64,000 bases of DNA from NCBI RefSeq assembly GCF_042466665.1, contig NZ_CP162102.1, positions 2,542,001 through 2,606,000 on the forward strand, in the 5' to 3' direction. The translations under genes and the position numbers were made by a program. The stretch comes from Peterkaempfera podocarpi (GTDB lineage Bacteria; Actinomycetota; Actinomycetes; Streptomycetales; Streptomycetaceae). How positions within the stretch are numbered: position 1 is the stretch's first letter; each line of letters opens with the position of its first letter. Shown in pieces: positions 34,674 to 42,675 of the stretch. The notes beneath the pieces were generated by a model. The model did no database searches, had not been told where the DNA came from, and saw only the letters and a list, made by a program, of their open reading frames with translations.

Positions 34674-36748
34674 GCGACGCGAGGTACCCGTTCACCGCCG
34701 TCGTCGGGATGGCCGACCTGCGGCTTGCGCTGCTGCTCAACGCGGTCTCGCCGGCCGTCGGCGGGGTGCTGGTGCGCGGCGAGAAGGGGACCGCCAAGAG
34801 CACCGCGGTGCGTGCGCTCGCCGGACTGCTGCCGCCCATCGAGGTGGTCGGCGGCTGCCGTTTCGCCTGCGACCCCGGCGCCCCCGACCCCCGGTGCCCG
34901 GACGGGCCGCACGAGGGCGCCGCCGCCGACCGCCGGCCGACCCGGCTGGTCGAACTGCCCGTGGGTGTCTCCGAGGACCGCATCGTCGGGTCGCTGGACC
35001 TGGAGCGGGCGCTGTCCGAGGGCGTCAGGGCCTATGAGCCGGGGCTGCTGGCCGCCGCGCACCGGGGCCTGCTGTACATCGACGAGGTCAACCTGCTGCA
35101 CGACCATGTGGTCGACCTGCTGCTGGACGCTGCTGCCATGGGCCGCTCCTATGTGGAGCGCGAGGGGGTCTCGGTGCGGCACGCCGCCCGTTTCCTGCTG
35201 GTCGGCACCATGAACCCGGAGGAGGGCGAGCTGCGTCCGCAGCTGCTGGACCGGTTCGGCCTCACCGTGGAGGTTGCCGCGACCCGGGAGCCCGAGCAGC
35301 GGGCCGAGGTGGTGCGGCGGCGGCTGGCCTACGACGCCGACCCGGAGGGGTTCGCCGCCCGCTGGGCCGCCGAGGAGCGGGCGCTGGCCGAGCGGATCAC
35401 CGCTGCCCGGGAGCTGCTGCCCGAGGTGGTGCTCACCGATGCGGCGCTGCGTCAGATCACCGCGGTCTGCGCGGCGTTCGAGGTTGACGGCCTGCGGGCC
35501 GACATCGTGATGGCCCGCACCGCCGTCGCTCTTGCGGCCTGGGCGGGCCGGACCCTGGTGATCGCGGAGGACGTCCGTACCGCCGCACAGCTGGCGCTCC
35601 CCCACCGCCGCCGCCGCAACCCCTTCGACGCCCCGGGGCTCGACGAGTCCACGCTGGACGAGACCCTGCGGCAGCACGCGGACGAGCAGTCGGACGACGA
35701 CCCGGACCCCGACGGGCCCGGCGGCGGACCGGCCGGCGGCCCGGACGGCAGCGGCGAGGACAGCAGCGGTGAGGACGGCAGCGGCGAGGACAGCAGCGGT
35801 GAGGACCGCGGCGGTGAGGACCGCGGCCCGCAGCCCGACGGTGCTCCCGAGGAGGCCCCCGCCCCCGCGGCGTCGGGTGCGACAGCCCCGCAGGAGTCCG
35901 CTCCGGTCGGCGCAGGGGAGCCCTATCGCACCAGGGTGCTGAAGGTGCCGGGGCTCGGCCGGGGCGCCCAGGGCCGCCGGTCCCGGGCGGAGACCGACGG
36001 CGGGCACACCGTGCGGGCGCGCCGCCCGGCCGGGGTGCTCGGCAGTCTGCATCTCACGGCGACCGTGCAGGCCGCCGCCCCGCACCAGCTGGGCCGGGGC
36101 CGCAGCGGCCGGGCGCTGGTGCTGCGGCACGACGACTTCCGGGAGAAGGTCAGGGAGGGGCGGGAGTCCAACCTGGTCCTCTTCGTGGTGGACGCCTCCG
36201 GGTCGATGGCGGCCCGGCAGCGGATGGCCGCCGTCAAGGGCGCGGTGCTCTCGCTGCTGATGGACGCCTATCAGCGCCGCGACAAGGTGGGCCTGGTGAC
36301 CTTCCGGGGCGCCGAGGCCGCACTGGCGCTGCCGCCGACGTCCTCCGTGGAGATCGGCGCCGCCCGACTGGAGCGGCTGCCCACCGGCGGCCGCACCCCG
36401 CTGGCGGCGGGGCTGCTGCGCGCCCATGAGGTGCTGCGGCTGGAGCGGCTGCGCGACCCGCACCGGCGCCCGCTGCTGGTGGTGGTCACCGACGGCCGGG
36501 CCACCGGGGGCCGCGATCCGCTGGGCGACGCCCGCCGGGCCGCCGGGCTGCTGGCCGCGCAGGGGACGGCGGCGGTGGTGCTGGACTGTGAGTCCGGCCC
36601 GGTCCGGCTCGGTCTGGCCGCCTCGCTCGCCGGGGACCTGGGTGGCGTCGCCGTGGCCCTGGAGGAGCTGCGGGCGGACGGCGTGGCGGCCCTGGTCCGG
36701 GACGCCCGAGCCGCATACTCGACCACTCCGACCAGGAAGGCGGCCTGA
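34670..36748 (+). CDS. Fused AAA+/von Willebrand A chelatase subunit (ChlI/ChlD, CobS/CobT-like)
   Basis: The 692-residue protein joins an N-terminal AAA+ motor (Walker A GEKGTAKST 37-45, Walker B LLYIDEVNLLHDH, LVGTMNPEEGELRPQLLDRF) to a C-terminal integrin I domain with the MIDAS motif DASGSM (508-513) and TGGRTPLAAGL. Between them lies an acidic, proline-rich linker with short Ser-Gly-Glu-Asp repeats (about 355-390). It is the ATPase partner of CobN in cobalt insertion, replacing separate CobS and CobT. Its ATG overlaps the cobN stop. Confidence 0.94.
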   Translation: MSDARYPFTAVVGMADLRLALLLNAVSPAVGGVLVRGEKGTAKSTAVRALAGLLPPIEVVGGCRFACDPGAPDPRCPDGPHEGAAADRRPTRLVELPVGVSEDRIVGSLDLERALSEGVRAYEPGLLAAAHRGLLYIDEVNLLHDHVVDLLLDAAAMGRSYVEREGVSVRHAARFLLVGTMNPEEGELRPQLLDRFGLTVEVAATREPEQRAEVVRRRLAYDADPEGFAARWAAEERALAERITAARELLPEVVLTDAALRQITAVCAAFEVDGLRADIVMARTAVALAAWAGRTLVIAEDVRTAAQLALPHRRRRNPFDAPGLDESTLDETLRQHADEQSDDDPDPDGPGGGPAGGPDGSGEDSSGEDGSGEDSSGEDRGGEDRGPQPDGAPEEAPAPAASGATAPQESAPVGAGEPYRTRVLKVPGLGRGAQGRRSRAETDGGHTVRARRPAGVLGSLHLTATVQAAAPHQLGRGRSGRALVLRHDDFREKVREGRESNLVLFVVDASGSMAARQRMAAVKGAVLSLLMDAYQRRDKVGLVTFRGAEAALALPPTSSVEIGAARLERLPTGGRTPLAAGLLRAHEVLRLERLRDPHRRPLLVVVTDGRATGGRDPLGDARRAAGLLAAQGTAAVVLDCESGPVRLGLAASLAGDLGGVAVALEELRADGVAALVRDARAAYSTTPTRKAA

Positions 36749-36752
36749 GCAG

Positions 36753-37349
36753 ATGCCGCAAGGACAGCCGACCGCAGTCCCCGACGACGGCCTGACGACC
36801 CGTCAGCGGCGTACCCAGCCGGTGCTGGCCGTGCACACCGGACCGGGCAAGGGCAAGTCCACCGCCGCGTTCGGCCTGGCCCTGCGTGGCTGGAACCAGG
36901 GCTGGCCGATCGGGGTGTTCCAGTTCGTCAAGTCGGCCAAGTGGAAGGTCGGCGAGGAGCGGGCACTGCGCGTCCTCGGCGCCTCCGGGGAGGGCGGGCC
37001 CGTCGTCTGGCACAAGATGGGCGAGGGCTGGTCCTGGGTGCAGCGGCATCCGGAGTCCAACGAGGAGGCCGCCCGGGAGGGCTGGGAGCAGGTGAAGCGG
37101 GATCTGGCCGCCGAGACCCACCGGCTCTACGTCCTGGACGAGTTCACCTACCCCCTGCACTGGGGCTGGGTGGACACCGACGAGGTGGTCTCGGTGCTGC
37201 GGGACCGCCCCGGCTCCCAGCATGTGGTGATCACCGGCCGGTACGCCCCGCAGGCACTGCTGGACGCGGCCGACCTGGTCACCGAGATGACCAAGGTGAA
37301 GCACCCCATGGACGCGGGCCGCAAGGGACAGCGCGGCATCGAGTGGTGA
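36753..37349 (+). CDS. cobO: Cob(I)yrinic acid a,c-diamide adenosyltransferase
   Basis: The 198-residue CobO/BtuR-type enzyme has the P-loop TGPGKGKST (about 29-37), GVFQFVKSAKWKVGEERAL, YVLDEFTYPLHWGWVD and VVITGRYAPQALLDAADLVT. It transfers adenosyl from ATP to Co(I) corrinoid. It follows the chelatase subunit by four bases, and its TGA overlaps the GTG of cobB (GTGA). Confidence 0.96.
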   Translation: MPQGQPTAVPDDGLTTRQRRTQPVLAVHTGPGKGKSTAAFGLALRGWNQGWPIGVFQFVKSAKWKVGEERALRVLGASGEGGPVVWHKMGEGWSWVQRHPESNEEAAREGWEQVKRDLAAETHRLYVLDEFTYPLHWGWVDTDEVVSVLRDRPGSQHVVITGRYAPQALLDAADLVTEMTKVKHPMDAGRKGQRGIEW

Positions 37350-38719
37350 ACCTGCCCCGGATCGTGGTCGCCGCCCCGTCCTCCGGGGCGGGCAAGACCA
37401 CCGTCGCCACCGGTCTGATGGCGGCGCTGACCGCACGCGGTCTGGCGGTCTCCCCGCACAAGGTGGGCCCGGACTACATCGACCCGGGCTACCACGCCCT
37501 GGCCACCGGGCGGCCCGGCCGCAATCTGGACGCCTTCCTGTGCGGGCCGCAGCGGCTCGCCCCGCTGCTGCTGCACGGTGCCCGCGGCGCCGACGTGGCG
37601 GTGGTGGAGGGGGTGATGGGGCTCTTCGACGGCGCGGCGGGGCAGGGCGAACTGGCCTCCACCGCCCAGGTGGCCAAGGTGCTGCGGGCCCCGGTGGTGC
37701 TGGTGGTGGACGCCTCGGCGCAGTCCCGCTCGGTGGCGGCGCTGGTGCACGGCTTCGCCTCCTGGGATCCGCAGGTGCGCCTCGGCGGGGTGATCCTCAA
37801 CCGGGTCGCCTCGGACCGCCATGAGCAGCTGCTGCGCGAGGCCCTGGAGGAGGGCTCGGGGGTGCCGGTGCTGGGGGCCGTCCGCCGTACCGACTCGGTG
37901 GCCACGCCGTCGCGGCATCTGGGCCTGGTCCCGGCCGCGGAGCGGGACGCCGAGGCGGTGCACGCGGTGGGCGACATGGGCCGGCTGGTGCGGGAGAGCG
38001 TCGATCTGGACGCCGTCCTGGCACTGGCCCGCTCCGCCCCGCCGCTGCCCGACCTGCCGTGGGACCCGGCTGCGGAGATCGCCGCACTGGGCGGGCCGGT
38101 GGCCGGGCGCCCGCGGATCGCGCTGGCCGGCGGAGCGGCGTTCACCTTCTGCTACGCCGAGCACGCCGAGCTGCTCACCGCCGCCGGGGCGGAGGTGGTC
38201 CCCTTCGATCCGCTGCGGGACGAGGCACTGCCGGAGAGCGTCGCGGGCCTGGTGGTCGGCGGTGGCTTCCCCGAGGTGTTCGCCGCGCAGCTGTCGGCCA
38301 ACCGCCCGCTGCGCGGCGCGGTGGCCGCGCTGGCCGCCTCGGGCGCGCCGGTGGCGGCCGAGTGCGCCGGACTGCTGTATCTGGCGCGGTCGCTGGACGG
38401 CCGGCCGATGTGCGGGGTGCTGGACGCCGACGCCCGGATGGGCGAGCGGCTCACCCTGGGCTACCGGGAGGCGGTGGCACTGCACGACAGCCCGCTGGCC
38501 GCGGCGGGGACCCGGGTGCACGGCCACGAGTTCCACCGCACGGTCTGCGAGCCGGGCGCGGGCGGGGTCGCGGCATGGGGCTGGCGCGGCCCGGACGGGC
38601 CGCGCACCGAGGGGTTTGTGCACTCCTCGGTGCACGCCTCCTATCTGCATCTGCACTGGGCGGGCGTGCCCGGTCTGCCGCTTCGGCTGGCCGGGCACGC
38701 CGCGTCCGGCACTACTTGA
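37346..38719 (+). CDS. cobB: Cobyrinic acid a,c-diamide synthase / hydrogenobyrinate amidase (CobB)
   Basis: The 457-residue protein has an ATP-binding dethiobiotin-synthetase-like domain (P-loop APSSGAGKTT at 10-19, HKVGPDYIDPGYH, VVEGVMGLFDG) and a C-terminal class I amidotransferase domain (GGGFPEVFAAQLSANR, nucleophile AAECAGLLYLAR, histidine in GHEFHR). It amidates carboxylates a and c of the corrin ring with glutamine and ATP. It ends the first cob operon, overlapping by 8 bp the convergent solute-binding gene, with no terminator between. Confidence 0.95.
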   Translation: MNLPRIVVAAPSSGAGKTTVATGLMAALTARGLAVSPHKVGPDYIDPGYHALATGRPGRNLDAFLCGPQRLAPLLLHGARGADVAVVEGVMGLFDGAAGQGELASTAQVAKVLRAPVVLVVDASAQSRSVAALVHGFASWDPQVRLGGVILNRVASDRHEQLLREALEEGSGVPVLGAVRRTDSVATPSRHLGLVPAAERDAEAVHAVGDMGRLVRESVDLDAVLALARSAPPLPDLPWDPAAEIAALGGPVAGRPRIALAGGAAFTFCYAEHAELLTAAGAEVVPFDPLRDEALPESVAGLVVGGGFPEVFAAQLSANRPLRGAVAALAASGAPVAAECAGLLYLARSLDGRPMCGVLDADARMGERLTLGYREAVALHDSPLAAAGTRVHGHEFHRTVCEPGAGGVAAWGWRGPDGPRTEGFVHSSVHASYLHLHWAGVPGLPLRLAGHAASGTT

Positions 38720-40034
38720 GGGCCTTCATCGCCGCCACGAACTGTGTCGCGCTGACCTTGCCGGCGAACAGCCCGCTGATCTCGGTGAGCATGGTGGTGG
38801 CCTGGTCCGCGGGCAGCGCCTGGTCCCAGGAGAGGGTGAAGCTCGGGGCCCGCTGCACCGTCACATACTGGAAGGAGGCAAAGTCGGGGTTGGGCGAGGA
38901 GGTGAGCATCACCCCGGCGATGGCAGTGGTGGGGACGTCGCCGTTCTCCACCAGCGCCTCGGCGTAGTTCTGCGAGGCCATGGACTTGACGAAGTCCAGG
39001 GCCGCCTTCTGGTGCTTGGCACCGGAGTTGATGGACCAGTAGTTGCTGGGGTTGCCCACCACGTCCGCGACGTTGCCGGTCCCGTTGCCGACGCTGGGGA
39101 AGGTGGTCCAGCCCAGGCCGCTCTTGGCGAACTGCGGGTTCTTGGACAGCTGGGTGGAGTACTCCCAGGAGCCCATCAGCTGCATCGCGGCCTGGCCCTT
39201 GGCCAGGAGGGTCGAGGCGACACCGCCGTTGTAGGGGACGGAGCCGAAGCGGCTGCCGAAGTCACCCTCGCTGACCATCTGCCGCACCAGCTGCGCGGTC
39301 TTGAGCACCGCAGGGTCGCCCCAGGCGGAGGAGTCGCCGTTCGCGATCTTCTGGAAGACCTTGGGGCCGCCGAGCCGGTCCAGCAGGTACTCCAGCCACA
39401 TCAGCTCGGGCCAGGTGTCCTTGCCGCCGAGCGCGAACGGGGTGATGTTCCTGGACCTGAGCGTGGCCGACACACTCTGCAGCTGCGACCAGGTGGTGGG
39501 CGGCTTGAGGTGGTTGGCCGCGAAGAGGGTCTTGTTGTAGAAGAGCACCACGGGCTGCATGCCCCGCATGGGGATGCCGTAGATCTTCCCGTTGAGTCCT
39601 CCCGCGGCCATGACGGAGGCCAGGAAGGCGTTGGTCAGCGAGCGGTCGTCGTTGACCACCTGGGTGAGGTCGACCAGCTGGTTGCCGTCCACGTAGGACT
39701 TGATGGAACCGCCGCCCCAGTTGAAGAAGATGTCCGGCGGGCTGGCGGACGCCATGGCGGCCCGCAGCTTGGTGGCGTACTCGGCGCCTGGCACGATGAC
39801 CAGCTTCACCTTGACACCTGAGGTTTTGTTGAACTCCTTGACTGCGGCCTGCTGCACCTTCACCGAGTCGTCGCCGTAGATCCAGGCGGTGAGAGTGCCG
39901 CTCTCCTCGTCCGCGCTGCTGCTGCCCCCACTCTGGGAGGCGCAGCCGGAGACGGTCCAAGCCAGCGCCAGTGCGACTGCCCCCGCGACCCATCTACCTC
40001 TGCGCGAAGTGGTCCCCGCATTGGCCGATCCCAT
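38712..40034 (-). CDS. ABC-transporter sugar-binding lipoprotein (family 1), orphan
   Basis: The 440-residue extracellular solute-binding protein starts at ATG 40034 after GGAGGGG. Its signal peptide ends in the lipobox VSGC (about 24-27), so it is a lipoprotein. The mature part follows the MalE/UgpB-type fold: LTAWIYGDDSVKVQQAAVKE, KVKLVIVPGAEYATKLRAAM, IYGIPMRGMQPVVLFYNKTL and a C-terminal helical lobe. No permease or ATPase gene is near, so it must work with a transporter encoded elsewhere. It sits between the two cob operons and has its own strong promoter with palindromic operators. Confidence 0.9.
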   Translation of the reverse strand: MGSANAGTTSRRGRWVAGAVALALAWTVSGCASQSGGSSSADEESGTLTAWIYGDDSVKVQQAAVKEFNKTSGVKVKLVIVPGAEYATKLRAAMASASPPDIFFNWGGGSIKSYVDGNQLVDLTQVVNDDRSLTNAFLASVMAAGGLNGKIYGIPMRGMQPVVLFYNKTLFAANHLKPPTTWSQLQSVSATLRSRNITPFALGGKDTWPELMWLEYLLDRLGGPKVFQKIANGDSSAWGDPAVLKTAQLVRQMVSEGDFGSRFGSVPYNGGVASTLLAKGQAAMQLMGSWEYSTQLSKNPQFAKSGLGWTTFPSVGNGTGNVADVVGNPSNYWSINSGAKHQKAALDFVKSMASQNYAEALVENGDVPTTAIAGVMLTSSPNPDFASFQYVTVQRAPSFTLSWDQALPADQATTMLTEISGLFAGKVSATQFVAAMKALK

Positions 40035-40054
40035 GGTTGCGCCCCTCCGAATGT

Positions 40055-40110
40055 TTCGCCGATATTGCGAACGACCTCGCGAAAGTAAGGGGTGCATGAC
40101 AGCGCGTCAA
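40055..40110 (-). promoter_or_regulatory. Strong promoter and operator of the sugar-binding lipoprotein gene
   Basis: Reading leftward, TTGACG (40110-40105), a 17-bp spacer and TACTTT (40087-40082) form the best consensus promoter in the window. Just downstream, over the expected start, lies the inverted repeat TTCGC-N7-GCGAA (40055-40071), flanked by further TTTCGC/GCGAAA arms. This looks like a LacI-type repressor site. Confidence 0.75.
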
Positions 40111-40184
40111 GGCCTCTGACAGAACTCGCAAAATTACCCGCATGATCCGCCAGACCTCGGCAGTCTCAAGGCCTGAGGCGGCGT

Positions 40185-40198
40185 CCGAAATATTTCGG
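40185..40198. promoter_or_regulatory. Perfect palindrome CCGAAATATTTCGG
   Basis: A 14-bp perfect palindrome lies about 100 bp upstream of the lipoprotein promoter; related half sites (ACTTTCGA, TTTCGGAAA) follow at about 40224-40246. CGAAA/TTTCG elements resemble sites reported for LacI-type repressors of sugar and xylan genes in Streptomyces. It may be an upstream operator. Confidence 0.6.
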
Positions 40199-40566
40199 GA
40201 TTCTCTCCAGGCCTCGACGGTAAAACTTTCGACGATGTTTCGGAAATGGATCGTTGACCCCACATCCTCAACCGACGCATACTCTCCAGCAGCCAAAGCC
40301 TCACCGTCACACCGCCGCACACCGGCAGCCGCCGGTGACGGCGGGACAGCTCTCCGACCGGTCCACCCACCCCTGCCCGGACGGCCCCGCGCCCGCCATC
40401 GGGACCCGAGCACCAAGGCCGAAGTGATCACCAGGCACTCCCCCGGCCGGACGGCGCCGGCCCCGCCCGGCGCGGCACCGACGGCCACGGCAGGCGCCGC
40501 CGCACTGGCGGGACCCGCCAAATCGACGAGTCCCCTCGACGCTGCGGCCTCGCCGGTCGTCCCGCC

Positions 40567-40626
40567 GTCGGTGCCCCGACCGTCGGCACCCTGACCGTCG
40601 GTGCCCCGACCGTCGGTGCCCTGACC
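40567..40626. repeat. Four tandem 15-bp repeats
   Basis: The unit GTCGGTGCCCCGACC is repeated head to tail at 40567, 40582, 40597 and 40612, alternating GTGCCCC/CACCCTG variants. Each unit can pair with itself (GTCGG...CCGAC). It lies in non-coding DNA after the esterase gene and might fold or act as a terminator. Confidence 0.7.
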
Positions 40627-40727
40627 ATGAACACCCCGCCCTTGGGCGGCGCCACCTCCTGACCCGGCGCCGCCCACGGCCGGCGCGGCGGCCCCACCCG
40701 GCCGCCGCGCCAACGCCGCACCCGGCC

Positions 40728-41963
40728 TCAGCGGTGGGCGGTGCCCGCGGACGGAGTCGCCGTCAGCCGGTCCGGGGCGGACCCGGCATGCAGCACCCGG
40801 CCCGGGATGCTGCGGTGTCGCGGCGGCACCGCACCCATGCCGTCCTCCTCCGACACCGGGCCGGGGGTGGTCCGGCTCAGCCACTCCAGCGCGGTGGGCA
40901 GCATCGCCGACCACACCGCGGTGTTGTGCCCGCCGTGCGCGACGGTGAGCGTGGTGCCGTGCGCGGGACGGGACAGCTCGGCCAGCAGCGTCCGGGCGTC
41001 CGCCACCGTACGGCCGTCCTGCAGGGAGCCCGCCAGCAGCAGGGCGATGTCCGGCTGCACCGTCATCCGGCGCAGCCGCTGCACCGGGCTGTTGGCGGCG
41101 CGCAGCGCCGGATTGCGGACCACGAACGGGGACTCCGGCGTGTTGTAGCCGGAGAGGCTGACCGCGGCGCGGAAGACGTCGGGGTGCTTCACCGTCAGGT
41201 CGACGCTGCAGTAGGCACCTGCCGAGTAGCCCATCAGCGCCCAGTGCCGCGCGTCGGACGCGGCCCGCAGGCTGTGCTCGACCAGCCAGGGCACATCCCT
41301 GGTCAGCCAGGTGTCGACCCGTGGCCCGCGCGGGACGTCCACACAGCCGCTGTCCTTGGTCCCGGTGTAGTTCATGGTGGCGGAGACCAGGATGAAGGGG
41401 TGCACCCGCTGCGCGGCGATCAGCCCGCCCAGGACACGGTCGACGTCCATGGGCCCGAACCAGGTGCGCGGCGAGCCGGGCTGCCCGGGCAGCAGCTCGA
41501 TCACCGGGAACGCCTTGGTCCGGTAGGCGGTCTGCTGGTACTGCGGCGGCAGCCAGACATAGAGCTCACCGCGCAGCCGGGAGCGCGGGCCGACCGCGGT
41601 GGCCTCCAGCACCCGCCGCTTGAAGGGAGTGAAGGAGAGCACCGAGCGCACACCGCCGGACGGCCCCCCGGCGAGCGCCGAAGCACCCACGACCGGTGAG
41701 CCGCCGTCCGGGCCCAGCGCGACCTGGTTGCCGTTGGTGCCCAGCAGGTCGTCCCAGCTCTCGTAGAAGGCATAGGTGTTGTTCAGCCACACCAGCGCCA
41801 CCAGGACCGCCACCGCCTGGTTGAGCACCAGCAGGCCGAGTCTGCCGCCGTAGCGGGCCGCCCGTGGACCGGGTATCCGGTTCCACAGGGTCAGTACCAG
41901 CACAGTGAGCACCACCAGCACCACCATGATGAGCGCCAGGAACGCCCCGCTCGTCAACTCCAT
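40728..41963 (-). CDS. Membrane-anchored esterase (alpha/beta hydrolase, esterase D-like)
   Basis: The 411-residue protein starts at ATG 41963. Two N-terminal membrane helices (about 7-25 and 42-60) anchor it. The outside part is a putative-esterase domain: GELYVWLPPQYQQ, FPVIELLPGQPGSPRTW, nucleophile elbow MGYSAGAYCS, VSLSGYNTPE, and the late histidine GGHNTAVW. Such proteins resemble mycobacterial antigen 85-type or esterase D enzymes; the substrate is unknown. It is transcribed away from the second cob operon. Confidence 0.85.
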   Translation of the reverse strand: MELTSGAFLALIMVVLVVLTVLVLTLWNRIPGPRAARYGGRLGLLVLNQAVAVLVALVWLNNTYAFYESWDDLLGTNGNQVALGPDGGSPVVGASALAGGPSGGVRSVLSFTPFKRRVLEATAVGPRSRLRGELYVWLPPQYQQTAYRTKAFPVIELLPGQPGSPRTWFGPMDVDRVLGGLIAAQRVHPFILVSATMNYTGTKDSGCVDVPRGPRVDTWLTRDVPWLVEHSLRAASDARHWALMGYSAGAYCSVDLTVKHPDVFRAAVSLSGYNTPESPFVVRNPALRAANSPVQRLRRMTVQPDIALLLAGSLQDGRTVADARTLLAELSRPAHGTTLTVAHGGHNTAVWSAMLPTALEWLSRTTPGPVSEEDGMGAVPPRHRSIPGRVLHAGSAPDRLTATPSAGTAHR

Positions 41964-42353
41964 CCCCACAGGCCTTTCCGATGACGGCTCCGAGCGTCCG
42001 TCGGACGCACCGATTCGGCTCCGCACCTGAGGTGAGGACGCAACCGGTCGCAATCAGGTTCCGATCGGGGTGAATCAGACACCCGGACGGAGCAGTGGCT
42101 TCCCCCGTCCGGGCGGCTCGTGCCCGGATCCTGTTTGACACATCACGCCGGTCCGGCGCGCGTACCTGCCGGGCGCCGCGTACCTGCCTGGCGCCGCGCG
42201 CCGGACGGGAACCGCCGGACCGGACCTGGCCCGCACACCGGGCCCACCCCCCGTCGGCCGGCGTCCGCCCGGGGCCCGGCGCGTGCCGCGCACCACCCCC
42301 TCGTCCGGTCCGGCCGCCGCAGCCGTGTGCGGTGCACGCCACAAGGGGCGTTG
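41964..42353. other. Gene-free region between the esterase and the second cob promoter
   Basis: I see no gene. Two 18-bp tandem copies of GCGTACCTGCC(G/T)GGCGCC lie at 42160-42177 and 42178-42195. The leftward part must hold the esterase promoter, which I cannot place. Confidence 0.5.
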
Positions 42354-42383
42354 TTGACCGGGCAGCCGGGCGCGTGATGGGAT
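42354..42383 (+). promoter_or_regulatory. Promoter of the second cobalamin operon
   Basis: TTGACC (42354-42359), an 18-bp spacer and TGGGAT (42378-42383), matching the promoter of the first cob operon in sequence and spacing. Confidence 0.65.
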
Positions 42384-42385
42384 TT

Positions 42386-42603
42386 CCGGGCCATACACGG
42401 CGGCATTGACGAGGAAGTCCGGTGCGAATCCGGCGCGGTCCCGCCACTGTCACCGGGGAGCACCCCCGGCCCCGCGGCAGCGTCTGCGGGAGTCGGCCAC
42501 GGCCGTGCACATGCGGTTGGAAGGCCCGGGGGTGTGCCGATCCGGGAGCCAGGAGACTCTGGCCGCCGTCACGTCGACCGGGGCGAGGACCCCGAGTGAG
42601 GAC
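42386..42603 (+). ncRNA. Cobalamin (B12) riboswitch 2
   Basis: The same core as riboswitch 1: GTCCGGTGCGAATCCGG (about 42417-42433), CGGTCCCGCCACTGTC, GGGGAGC, TTGGAAGGC and the B12 box GAGCCAGGAGACTC (42546-42559). The P13 hairpin at 42579-42594 (CGGGG-CGAGGA-CCCCG) again begins GGACC at its 3' side, complementary to the GGTCC of L5. The Shine-Dalgarno GTGAGGA follows at once. The peripheral arm at about 42465-42515 differs in sequence from riboswitch 1. It governs cobI to cobC. Confidence 0.95.
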
Positions 42604-42609
42604 TCCGTC

Positions 42610-42675
42610 ATGCGTGTTGCGCATGCCGCCGCAGCGCGGCCTGCCCTTTTCCACCCTCCGGGCCCTTCCGTATGA
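42610..42675 (+). CDS. 21-residue upstream ORF between riboswitch 2 and cobI
   Basis: The ATG at 42610 lies 7 bases after the riboswitch-linked GTGAGGA. It reads MRVAHAAAARPA then LFHPPGPSV, and its TGA overlaps the ATG of cobI (ATGA, 42672-42675). cobI has no ribosome site of its own, so translation is almost certainly coupled. This mirrors the leader before cobD; both peptides contain a PAL...P..S stretch but are otherwise different. Confidence 0.65.
   Translation: MRVAHAAAARPALFHPPGPSV

Larger units (their letters stand above)
40035..40727. other. Gene-free control region upstream of the sugar-binding lipoprotein
   Basis: About 690 bp hold no convincing gene. The left third is unusually A/T-rich for this genome and carries the promoter and operators listed separately, including several CGAAA/TTTCG half sites up to about 40245. 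The right part holds a 15-bp tandem repeat. Confidence 0.6.

Noticed and set aside
40142..40594. 150-codon rightward frame upstream of the sugar-binding lipoprotein
   Set aside because: No ribosome site, low third-position GC at its start, and it overlaps promoter palindromes; no protein-like pattern.
40567..40626. The 15-bp tandem repeats as a CRISPR array
   Set aside because: The repeats are contiguous with no spacers, and there are no cas genes.
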